This document shows, piece after piece, positions 36,001-45,393 of a DNA stretch of 64,000 nucleotides. The stretch is from positions 505,377,373 through 505,441,372 of the forward strand of contig NC_081415.1 of NCBI RefSeq assembly GCF_030272615.1, in the 5' to 3' direction. Numbering within the stretch: position 1 is the stretch's first letter; each line of letters opens with the position of its first letter. The notes under the pieces are model-generated. The model was not told the DNA's origin. It searched no databases and saw only the letters and a list, made by a program, of their open reading frames with translations. Source of the stretch: Cryptomeria japonica (taxonomy: Eukaryota > Streptophyta > Pinopsida > Cupressales > Cupressaceae). Position numbers and translations under genes: made by a program.

Positions 36001-36170
36001 AGATATTTAACAAATGCAAACTTCCAAGCTCCTCAAGGTTAGCATGCTTCAACATCGTATGAAACTGATTAAAATGGACCTTGCGGGTCTAACTCAATAG
36101 ATATGAATGAATGTTTCTTGAAATTCAGACTACCTCTCTTAGTGATATCAACAACTAGTGGTGTATCCAT
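33085..36170 (-). pseudogene. Large unidentified ORF of the SIRE-like element (envelope-like position)
   Basis: Starting near 36168-36170 (MDTPLVVDITKRGS), broken frames follow one another for ~3 kb. The N-terminal part carries a KNFVQFVKFPVFGEHEQ block, an FKITKNSIRVVTGLCSS block and a 138-codon frame (35290-35706) with YGTLILCLFFYF. A lysine-rich linker (about 34640-34990), a long charged helical region (34008-34625), an acidic segment (33729-34001) and a coiled-coil-like frame (33321-33644) come next. The end, near 33085-33140, is hydrophobic (MWAFLFSGLILFLECL). In intact SIRE elements an envelope-like ORF lies between pol and the 3' LTR, and the coil and hydrophobic tail would fit, but I cannot confirm homology. 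I do not recognise the family. Confidence 0.55.
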
Positions 36171-36596
36171 TTTCATAAATTTCCAACTTGAAAAGTTTTG
36201 TAGATAAATATCTTTTCACCGGATTAGGGTTTCACACGGGAATCTCCTTCATGCTTCGATCTCTTAGAAAATCTTCTTGCAGGGTACTCTCCTTCTCTTT
36301 TCTTCGAATGCAAAGTGACAAATGAAGAGGAAAAGTTTCTTTTTATCACTCACACATCTAACTTTTAGGTGCAATAAATGTATTTTGCCTTAAACCTTCC
36401 GGATACCCTGCTTTTTCAGATAGCTCCATAAAATTCATTTGCGGGTCTTCAATATCGCCCAATATCTTTCAGAAACCAATCCCAATCACCTACAATTCCC
36501 TAATATAGAATCTTCCAAATTATCAATTTTAGGTTTCATCTACTACAGGGGGATATAGGATTTTCATGAAAGCTTCCCTAGGCCAGAGACCTTAAA

Positions 36597-37870
36597 TTAA
36601 TTCCCGCAGGAATTTCCAAAACCGGATTCAAGTGCGGATCCATTTCCTACATCAAAATCACTCTTATTTACCCACATCTTCTTCATTTGATTTTTGATCT
36701 CCTCCACTTTTATTTTTCCTTTATCATCTGTATGCACATTCTTATTCTTGTCTGCCTGACCATTCCTATTTACATTATTGCTTTTGAAGAATTTTTCAAT
36801 GTGAACGGATTTGTTACAATTATAGCACACAACATTTCTTTACCCAAACCTATAATTCCTTGATTTCCTCTTTAATTGCACTGATTAGCAATGTGTCCAA
36901 ACCTTCTCCATGCATAGCATCTAATATTCCTTCTATTGAAATTTATTCATCATACTTCTGCATTCATTTGATTTATATCCATATTTATTGCATTTGAAAC
37001 ATTGACTAGAGAAGGGTGGACCATTATGATTCATTCTATTTCTACATTGAATAGTTTTATGAACAAATTTATTACAAACAAAGCAATTACCATTGAAAAT
37101 TTGAGCATTAGGTTGTCTTACCAGAGACCTTCTCGGTTTTCTCTTTTAATTTGTTGACTTAGGATTGCTTTAACCAGATCCAGAGCTTTCACCTTTCTGA
37201 AATCCAAGACCTTGCTTATCATCTTCACTCTTCTGGTTTCCAAGAATTTCATCAAGCTTAGCTGAGCTAATCTTGAACTTCTCCTTGTACTTATTTGCAA
37301 TAGCAAGTTCATCCCTAAGAATGACAATCTTCCTTCCAAGCTCTTCCTCATTGTTTTTGGATTGTTGCAGTTCAAGCTTTAGTTGATCATTCTCATAATT
37401 AAGTCTGCAACATTTATTAGATCTATCTTTCAAGGAACGAGCAAGATTCTCTTCACTCTTATTTCTTCCTTTAATTTCCTTGGTCAACCCTATCACTATA
37501 TATTCTATTTCATGCTTTAGGGCTGCATTTTCTATTGCAAGTTTCCCGCATTCTTCTGTCTTCTCTTTCAAGGATTAACTCAGGTGTCCATCTTCCATGC
37601 TTTTCCTTTCTTTTTTTTTTAGCTTCTCACAGAGTTCCTTTCTCTTCTCCTTGGACTTGTTTAGTTGCTCTTTCAATGATTGAATGAAGTTTTCAACATC
37701 CTTAAGATTCCCTTGCAGTTCCTAGACTTCAACTTTGGATTGATTAAGATCATCAGTGCAACCAAGAGCTGATGTTGAAGACCACCAAAATCCATTGAAT
37801 CACCTTCCCGGATCCTCCTCAAGCTATTAGAATTCTTCCTTCTTATGAGGACCTAGGCTCTGATATCAAT
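36597..37870 (-). pseudogene. SIRE-type gag C-terminus: coiled coil and four zinc knuckles
   Basis: 37170-37571 encodes a long heptad-like coil ending in SSAKLDEILGN and QGLGFQKGESS, blocks I recognise from SIRE-type plant gag proteins. The coil continues upstream in the same sense almost to the PBS, with one stop. Four knuckles follow within 36785-37085: CFVCNKFVHKTIQC (intact, 37044-37085), CFKCNKYGYKSNEC (His to Tyr), CYAWRRFGHIANQC (Cys to Trp), and CYNCNKSVHIEKFF (last Cys lost). The N-terminal capsid half of gag is absent. Confidence 0.75.
37856..37868 (-). other. Primer-binding site of the SIRE-like element
   Basis: The minus strand reads TGATATCAGAGCC, the initiator-Met PBS with one G-to-A change, two bases from the LTR end CCAACA. 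Confidence 0.85.
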
Positions 37871-38937
37871 TGTTGGAATCAAGGATCATTGAGAGGGGTG
37901 GGGGGGGGGGGTGAATTAGTGTTTTGCAATCTTTAGCTTTATTAAACTATTCATTCAACTACTTAATGCATATGAGCAAAACAAAGATGCAAGAACATAA
38001 AGCAAATAACCACAACACCAAGATTTTTGTACGTGAAAAACTGGTTAAGGGAAAAACCACGGTGGGGATGAACCCACAATATAAGCATACTCTGCAGAAG
38101 AATAGAAATATTAAAAAGGGGAATGCAGATGCATTCAAGCATACTACCTAGAGATCACTGCTCAAACAAAGAAGGATCACTTCCTATAAATCTATTAAAA
38201 TATATTATCTCGTTCTGCTCTGTTTAAGCTCAATAATTACATTTTTCACACTTATCTCGTTCTGCTCTGTTTCACCATTTTGTCACAAATCTAGAGCATA
38301 TATCTTTGCCCTGCACACATGAAACTGTGCACAATTGATCGCTAACCATTTTTCCATATTAAAAATGATTAATTACACCAATCTTATATATCCACAACAT
38401 GAAATATTATCAATCGCTAGTCGGATCAAGAACATTTAGAATATTTACGAAACGTGTACACCTTGTCAGTAAAATTCGATCTCAAATACTAATGTAGACC
38501 AAAAATAATTGTCCACACACTTCCCAAATGTCGGCTAAACATCCTCGACCATAAAAATAATCACCAAAACTGCCCCATCAAGTTCGCACAACAATCAACT
38601 ACAAAAGTTGGCTATACTGCATTGTTCAACCCAAAAACCAGTACACCGGATCTTCTAACTCGCACAACAATGATCACCAGAGGCTAACATTATGGAATAA
38701 GATTTTATAGACATATAATTATCTTCCCTTATATTTGCAACATAAAATATTCAACATAAATGAAATGCTAACCAAAACACTGAACTTTGCCAAATACTCT
38801 GTTCTAGCTTGTTGGACTCAACCATATCTTCATTCTGACTTCGGGTATAAGAAAATCACTTACTGTGGATGGGATCACTGACTTGGGTTGCCAACAATGA
38901 CAACAATGGATGACCTAAGTAGTGTCTCATACCAACA
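37871..38937 (-). repeat. 5' LTR of the SIRE-like element
   Basis: 1067 bp, TGTTGG...CCAACA, followed on the minus strand by the PBS. It contains a long G run (about 37898-37911) near one end that differs in length from the other LTR. Confidence 0.9.
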
Positions 38938-39364
38938 TCATGTAAGGAAAGTTTCTTTCCCGAGTTATGTAAGGAAGTTTCTCTTAGGATGTGTCATATG
39001 AGGAAAGTTTCACTTCTCTTGCATAATTGATGTTTTCATCAAGAAGGCCATATATGTAATATTGTTGTAGCAACTATGATTGTATTGAAAGGAAATTTTT
39101 CTCTTGAAGTTGAATAGAAGATTCAACATTTGTAGGTTTTTCCCCACATTGGGGTTTCCTGGGTATATCAGTGTTATCTATGTTTGTGTGATTGGTTTTG
39201 TGCGAATTTTCTTCTGCTATTCATTATTGTTAATTAACCCAGTGTATTAATTGTTATAAATCAGATAGATTGAAATTATTTTAATTCTATTTTGTGAATT
39301 TATTATGCAATTAATCTATTACTAGGTTATAGAAATTAACAGGAAAGAGTTCGATAAAGGCATT

Positions 39365-39578
39365 ATCATTGCCAATATTATGGACAACAATTATATTTGT
39401 TGTCTATTATTTTGGAATTCACATTACATTTCTATTTAGCTTGTCATCCAAGATGGTTCTTGACCTACAGAGAGAGAGAATAGACTAGTGGTAAATCTAA
39501 AGAAGGAGATAAGGTAATGCAGGAAGGATATATTGTGGAAATAGAAGGCAATCTAGACTAACCCTCTACTCATTTATT
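39365..39578 (+). repeat. Direct repeat copy A (~215 bp)
   Basis: It runs from ATCATTGCCAATATT to CTACTCATTTATT and is nearly identical to 40589-40804; three or four substitutions and a 2-nt length difference are visible. It encodes nothing recognisable. It is far longer than any transposon target duplication. Confidence 0.93.
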
Positions 39579-40588
39579 GATGAATACTCACCCACAAAAG
39601 TGCAATCACCATAACACAATATGTTTTTGACGTGGAAACCCAAATGGGAAAAACCACGGTGAGTAACACTCATAAGTCAACTATCTACATAATAGTAACT
39701 AGACCGGTTAAGGTCAGACCGGTTAAGGTCTTACAATGTTCTTCACCAGTACAGATCCTATTAGGAATCCAGATCTCTGTTAGGAGATAAGTCCCATTAA
39801 AGACTACCCTGTTGAAGGATTTACAAATTCACCACTGTGAATCACCTTGTTAGAGGTTTTACAAAAGGCTTGACTGGGCCTACCCGGTTAAGGGTTTCAG
39901 ACTTGTCGAAGATATTAGTAATCAACAAGTAAATGATCTAGATAGTAGCACAAAATGCTTGAGTAGATCCTTTACCATTCATTGTTAATGCATTCAGGCA
40001 TTACTTCAGTCTTCTATGTTTTTCACCCTCAATCTCGGTCACGAGATATCTTTTCTTGATCAAAACCTAATCTTTAAAAAAAACTTCACACATAACACCT
40101 TCTCTTCTCTCATACAAAACCCTAGACATGATGTCCTTATATAGGATCTTGATTTCATGTCGGTCCAATAAGATTAGACTACAATTTCCTAGGTACAATG
40201 CATCTAGACAATTTTGGTAACACGACACAAAACATCACCACAGTGTCAGTGGATGGTAACTCATCACACATTGCATGTATACCGGTTAATTACATATACC
40301 GATTACCGGTTAATAAGTGAAGACTAGAAACTTGGAACATAGTCGTTCTGATCAAAAGATTAACTGTCGCTCGGGGTCTTGTTCCGCTTGAGATCTTCAT
40401 ACCACTTGGGTTCTTTGGTCATACTAAGACCGGAAAGCTTCTTCTTCATAACACTGATAGTCTTCAACAAACAAAGACTATACATACAATACCAGTTAGA
40501 ACAGATACTGGTTGAGAATAACATATTCATCAAATAAGTGTGTGTCCATCAATGACAATCACAACTAAACATCATAAAAATACCAACA
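39579..40588 (-). mobile_element. LTR fragment between the two direct repeats
   Basis: The sequence has the organisation of the SIRE-like LTRs in minus orientation. GACGTGGAAACCCAAATGGG and AAAACCACGGTGAG lie near its left end, and ACCAACA (the complement of an LTR start) at its right end. A dispersed ACCGGTTAAGG motif occurs three times near 39700-39900. The left LTR end, including the G-rich segment, is missing. No target duplication of normal size is present. Confidence 0.55.
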
Positions 40589-40804
40589 ATCATTGCCAAT
40601 ATTCTGGACAACAATTATATTTGTTGTCTATTAGTTTGGAATTCACATTACATTTCTATTTAGCTTGTCATCCAAGATGGTTCTTGACCTACAAAGAGAG
40701 AGAGAATAGACTAGTGGTAAATCTAAAGAAGGAGATAAGGTAATGCAGGAAGGATATATTGTGGAAATAGAAGGCAATCTAGACTAACCCTCTACTCATT
40801 TATT
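40589..40804 (+). repeat. Direct repeat copy B (~216 bp)
   Basis: Second copy of the 39365-39578 sequence, in the same orientation, starting directly after the LTR-like end ACCAACA. The high identity of A and B, compared with the decay of neighbouring elements, implies a recent duplication. Confidence 0.93.
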
Positions 40805-41198
40805 TTATAGCCATTATCTTTGTTATTTTCTTTTGGTAGAAGATCATCAAATCTTAAAATTGTTAATATGGAATACTCGGAAAAAGCCACATAATAAATA
40901 TTATATACTCTTTTACTTTAACTCCTCTTCTCAGAATAATTTGTCACTATGCACAACGTGAGCCAATTTTTATGCCTGAATTTCCATAGACATCTAATGT
41001 ACCAAGAACCAGTAATAGCCTATCATGCCTTGATGTTGCTTTATCTCTCTATTCATCATGATCCATATACCCATGTCATAGATGAGTTCTTTCAATAAAA
41101 AAATAAGAAGATTTATGTTTGGGTGTAACTACATTAATAGTGGTAATTGAAGTCTCTTCAACATTGCTTAATTGCATGAAAAGTTCTTAAATTCATTT
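40805..41198. other. Spacer, no gene seen
   Basis: About 390 bp between direct repeat B and the left LTR of the Tat element. No supported feature. Confidence 0.6.
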
Positions 41199-42591
41199 TG
41201 TAGTCACACAAATCTGTCCAGCTTAATTAAATAAATATTCGCTATTTATTTGATTAAAAATCCACTAGCCATGAATTAATTAAATTAATATTTAATTAAT
41301 TCATCCCCAAACATTCTTCTATTAATTAAATAAATTATGCAATTTATTTTAATTAATTCATTAAATCAAATTCCAATCAATTAAATAAATAAAATCTATT
41401 TATTTAATTAAATCCCCTTTTTCCTCTTTTAAATAAATTAAATAAAACATTTATTTAAATCATTATCCCCACCCCACTTGCATTTTCCTACAAATGCAAC
41501 TTGCACACATTTATTGAAATAAATGAATTTTTATTTTAATAAAATCCTATTTTCCCTCACCCACCAAATCCACTTGCAAAAATCTAATCCCCTTCTAGAT
41601 TCTTCTAAACCCTTCCTAATTAGCCTAATCCATCCCCTAATTATTGTCACATTCCTAAGCAAAATGGAGTCACTTCTCAAAGACTCCATAGTCTTTGAAA
41701 AGCATTTAATGCTTTGTGTGTTCAACAAATTAACCCCCAAAGTCTTCCAAGACCGCTAATGGCTCTTACATGACCATTTATGGCTCTTACATAACCATTT
41801 ATGGTTATTTCAAACTTGTCCCCCCAAACATTTATTGTTTTGACCATATTCCTCCATTTCACATTTGCACAAGAGTTTATCCATTGGATAAAAGCTTTAT
41901 TCTTTGAATAAAGAGTTTATTCATTCAACCAACCTTGACTTTAACTTCCAAAGTCATATCAAGCATTTAATGCTTATTCCCTCCCCTCTCAACCTATCTC
42001 ACATTGACACTTGTCATCTTGGGATTGGGTTGAAAGCCCTCACATGGATTTGAAATCATTCAATCCTGACCCTTGTTGAGATTGCTCAATCTCAACCATC
42101 CATTGCTCCATTTTTCCTATAAATAGAGTCCATTTCTTCATAATCCAGATCCTGAAAACTTGTATGCATTTAAGCTATAGGTATTTTAAGAGAGCATTTT
42201 TAGCATAATTAACTAATATCTTATCTTTTTGATAAAATCAATCATTTTTAGCATCAATAGCATAGTATTAGCTTTTCATTTCACATTTGAAGCACAATAC
42301 TACAATCTCAATCCTCCATAAGCATCCATAGTGCAAAAAGTTGCTGAGAGCTACACTATTTTGGAACTTGGAGAGGAGAGGAACAAGGGGGAAAGAGCTA
42401 AGAGCATGTTAGGAGGTATTTGGAGATGCCTCATCATATTTGCTTCTTTAGTTAGATATGCTTTCATGTTTTTACTGTCTCTCTTGGTATGCCTATTTAG
42501 ATTAGTTCTTTGATTGACTAACACTAACGGTTTCTTGTGTGTTTTGTGTTTGTTTCTCTTAGACTAACCTTGTCCATTTTGTAGGGCATCA
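41199..42591 (+). repeat. 5' LTR of E1
   Basis: 1393 bp starting TGTAGTCACACAAATC and ending GGGCATCA, two bases before the PBS. The U3 part is rich in TAATTAAATAAATT blocks. A TATAAATAG box sits at 42118-42126, so transcription should start near 42150. The exact 3' end could instead be the CA three bases earlier. It aligns with 49131-50568 apart from a divergent middle. Confidence 0.88.
42118..42126 (+). promoter_or_regulatory. TATA box of the E1 LTR
   Basis: TATAAATAG within CCATTTTTCCTATAAATAG; the same sequence stands at the corresponding place in the E2 LTR. Its position leaves ~440 bp of R plus U5. Confidence 0.75.
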
Positions 42592-42593
42592 TT

Positions 42594-42613
42594 TGGTGAA
42601 CCCGACGTGAATC
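42594..42613 (+). other. E1 primer-binding site, tRNA-Trp type, 20 nt
   Basis: TGGTGAACCCGACGTGAATC is complementary to the 3' end (including CCA) of what I recall as plant nuclear tRNA-Trp(CCA). Complementarity stops after 20 nt; the next 19-20 bases bear no resemblance to the tRNA or to E2. Confidence 0.8.
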
Positions 42614-42689
42614 CAAGCACCAAAAACATACCATTTTTTTTGTAAACTAACATGTCTGATTGTTGAAATTGTCACACAGGTTGCGTTTT

Positions 42690-42813
42690 AGCGCTATTGA
42701 ACACGTTTTAGCGCTATCGACACTTTCTCTTTTAGCGCTATTGTCCAAGTTTCAGCGCTTTTAAAGTGGTTTTGGCGCTTTTGTCGTTATTCTGGCGTTA
42801 TCGATAAACTTTT
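42690..42813 (+). repeat. 20-bp tandem repeats with AGCGCT core (E1)
   Basis: Six units of 20, 24, 20, 20, 20 and 20 bp start with AGCGCTATTG or a variant. Further single motifs follow to about 42900. The 24-bp second unit is shared with the E2 array, so the arrays are homologous. AGCGCT is palindromic. Confidence 0.88.
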
Positions 42814-43697
42814 AGCGTGTTTGGCTCTCTGTCATTCCTGTTCTTTCAACGCTTTGGTGTTAAATAGCGCTTCTGTTCAAACACAGACTAGCGCTATTGT
42901 AACAGAGAGTTGTACGAAAATTCCTTGTAACCAAAAACCAAAAAATTTTAGGCTTGTAGAAGCCCACCAAAACATGCGGATTTTTCTAACATATTGTCTT
43001 TCATGCAGGTTCTAATCTTTTTGTGTAGGGGAAGGAGTTAGTTTAAACGCTTTTAAAAGTTTCTTTTTTTACTTTCTTTCAAAAGTTGGTTAAAAAGAAT
43101 CCTTTTTTCCTTCTTGCACAAGTTAAAATAAACCTCACATTTTATTTTAGAGTGCATAAAATGAACCTTAAACTTGTTTTTGGTGCTTAAAAAGAAAATT
43201 CATCTTTCTTGATTGCAAGGTAAAAAGAACAACAAACTTCAAAATTTTGCTTTCATTGCAAGTTAGGATTCATCTTCATTTTGGTGCTTAAAATCAACAA
43301 ACAAAGTTGCTTTCCTTGCATCAAACTTAAAAATCACAAGCCACACTTCAATTTTTGGGCAAATAAAAAGAACAATCCACTTGTTTTGATTTTTTTTGCA
43401 AAAACAAATTTTACTTCAAGCAAACATGTTTTTTATTAAGTTGACTAGGATTTTCAAAATTCTAGATTACGAAACACATTGCCTTTGAAGTTAAAAAGAA
43501 CATTATGACTATTGGAGCAACGTCTCCAAATAGTTAGACCACATTGCGATGATGGATTAAAAAGAACAAGTGAAATTTGTGTTTGGCACACTTGTGCAAA
43601 AAGTCAGTTGAGTGGTCCTACCTCTAACACACACTATCCTCTCCCTTGGCTTTCGTGGTCCTAGGTGCAAGAGAAAAGTGTTAGTAACACTCGAAAT

Positions 43698-43915
43698 TTT
43701 TATCTTTTTAAGAGAGGCCTGCCAAGGGATCGATACTCTTGGGAACGACCTCGAGCGGTAAATCCTTCGAGCCGCTATAGAAATCAGGTGAGAGCGAAAG
43801 CTGTAGCCTTGGGTATAGCTGTTCCTACAGTGTAACTGGCTGAAAGGACAAATGGGCCCCACCACCAGTTACAAGGCTCTTAAGTGAGTCACTGTAGAAT
43901 GAACTTATGTCCAAA
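43698..43915 (+). other. Highly conserved structured leader segment (E1)
   Basis: Only three substitutions separate this ~218-nt block from E2, and its first 123 nt are identical. It contains three stem-loops: 43722-43742 (7-bp stem CCAAGGG/CTCTTGG, loop ATCGATA), 43801-43830 (CTGTAG/CTACAG), and 43831-43873 (perfect 9-bp stem TGTAACTGG/CCAGTTACA, with GGGCCC in the loop at 43854-43859). A splice-donor-like CAG|GTGAGAG lies at 43785-43792. A role in RNA dimerisation, packaging or splicing is inferred from structure and conservation only. Confidence 0.65.
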
Positions 43916-44563
43916 AACATCGAACATGACTAAACATCTTTAAGTAGTAGCCCACCCGTTCTATTGATTGAGGATATTTGCGATATAATTTAGTGCAAGA
44001 GCATAAATGGTTTTGCTCCCAAGATACTCACCATACATATTTCCTTGAGTAGAAACATAGCTTTTTGAAAAGTCACTTGTGGCTTGATAAAAGTGGTGAC
44101 TCCCCCATCATAAAGATCATCTATTTGTTATACTCGTGCAAGACTTAGTATATCACATCCTTACTTGCCACGATGGGATTCATAAGGTATGTAGTATCAA
44201 AGTCGAAGAAATATCAAGATGTGGGCTAAATTTATCACAACTGGCCATTTGACCTTAGGGATAAAAAGTGTTTGAAGTGTGTTCGTTTTAAAAACCAAGT
44301 GCAAATTGAGCCAACTTCAGGCTTTGGAAATACAACTTAAAATACATCTAAAGGAAGGGTCATATACAAGTCCAAGGATTGGGTTGATCTAGACCCATAC
44401 TCATTTGTGCCTTTGGGGGCAACATTCTTGTGTTTGTGTGCTTGCTTTGTTTTCTTGTCAAAGAAACATCAAAATTAGAAAATCACTTCCAAAAAAAGTA
44501 TTCATCCAACCAAACAAACAAACACATAAAAAACAAAGTGCAAACAACAAAGAGTCAAAATTT

Positions 44564-44947
44564 ATGACCATTCTTCACATCTTGCGAAAGAAGAAGCGTC
44601 ATCAGAATATCAACTTGAAAAGAAGACCATTAAGCTCAAAAGCTTTGATCAAAAGGAGGAAATTCTTCTATATCAATCGACAAATCTTTGTCTCCCATAG
44701 AGTCTTTCTACATCACATGCGTCTATACCTTCAAGGTAAAACAAATGAATTTGATTCAGAATCATTGAACCGCAGAGCTTTTATGCAATATAGAGCTCTG
44801 AGTTATCACAAAAATCAAGGAGGAAAGATTAATCCAAACTTCTTCCCAAACGTATGTATCACCTACAACACAGCTCGAGAAATACCACCAATACCCGAAA
44901 GGGAAGAGATAGAGTTTGTCCCGTTTGTAACACAAAGTTTTTATTGA
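44564..44947 (+). CDS. Leader ORF of E1, 127 codons, unknown function
   Basis: Starts MTILHILRKKK and ends FVPFVTQSFY with TGA at 44945-44947. It is basic in the N-terminal two thirds (runs such as RRKFFYINRQ and KKKRHQ) and acidic at the end (PEREE). It has no membrane segment or known motif. I chose this ATG because similarity to the E2 copy starts there, although the frame is open further upstream. It is intact while gag downstream is full of stops. Some Tat/Ogre-type elements carry an extra ORF before gag, and this may be the equivalent; no family match is claimed. Confidence 0.65.
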   Translation: MTILHILRKKKRHQNINLKRRPLSSKALIKRRKFFYINRQIFVSHRVFLHHMRLYLQGKTNEFDSESLNRRAFMQYRALSYHKNQGGKINPNFFPNVCITYNTAREIPPIPEREEIEFVPFVTQSFY

Positions 44948-45393
44948 AGTTGAAAACATTTTCATCCATCATCTCACTCATACATCATCACTTCATCATC
45001 AATCCGTCCCAACTCTCACAACATTAAGAGGTTCTTGTCCCAAGTTCTCTTTTAGATATTGCTTGAAATCAAACACATCACATCACTTTTTAGATTGTTT
45101 CTACATCTAGGATAAGCTCATCCTAAGAAACACATCTATGCAGGTTAAAACTAGTTCATGAGTGAATCCTCTCATTACTAGGTAGTTCAATCTGTAACAC
45201 ATCTCAGATTTTTCTACACCTTATCACATCCAAACTTATCAAACAAACAAGCAATTCAAAAGAGAGAATTTCGGTTACATTTACCTTAAAGGTGCTAGAG
45301 ATCCACGTGCAATTCACCAACCATCAATCTCTCATTTCATCAAAAAATCATCATCATTTTCACACAACTTCAACAAAAAGACTCATAAACAAA

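Larger units (their letters stand above)
31651..38937 (-). mobile_element. Complete-ended SIRE-like copia derivative lacking pol
   Basis: LTRs at 31651-32740 and 37871-38937 begin TGTTGGAATC and end CCAACA. Perfect TCATG duplications flank the element (31646-31650 and 38938-38942). On the minus strand, the PBS (37856-37868) follows the 5' LTR and an AAAGGGGGAGAT polypurine tract (32741-32752) precedes the 3' LTR. Between them lie only a gag C-terminus (coiled coil plus zinc knuckles) and a large unidentified ORF. No protease, integrase, RT or RNase H is visible in the ~5.1-kb interior. The LTRs differ by roughly 10% by eye. Confidence 0.88.
31428..39341 (+). mobile_element. Solo LTR (622 bp) split by a nested SIRE-like element
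   Basis: The left part (31428-31650) starts TGTTGAG and contains a TATA-like TTATAAATAG near 31510-31520. The right part (38943-39341) ends ATTAACA and contains a GTTTTTCCCCACATTGGGG block typical of copia U5 regions. GGAAA flanks both outer ends (31423-31427 and 39342-39346), a perfect 5-bp target duplication. With the nested element and one TCATG copy removed, the two parts sum to 622 bp. No internal region is present, so this is a solo LTR. Confidence 0.8.

Noticed and set aside
43557-43865. 102-codon minus-strand frame over the conserved leader (also 51570-51752)
   Set aside because: The conservation is better explained by RNA structure; the frame lengths differ between the copies and the translation has no recognisable features.
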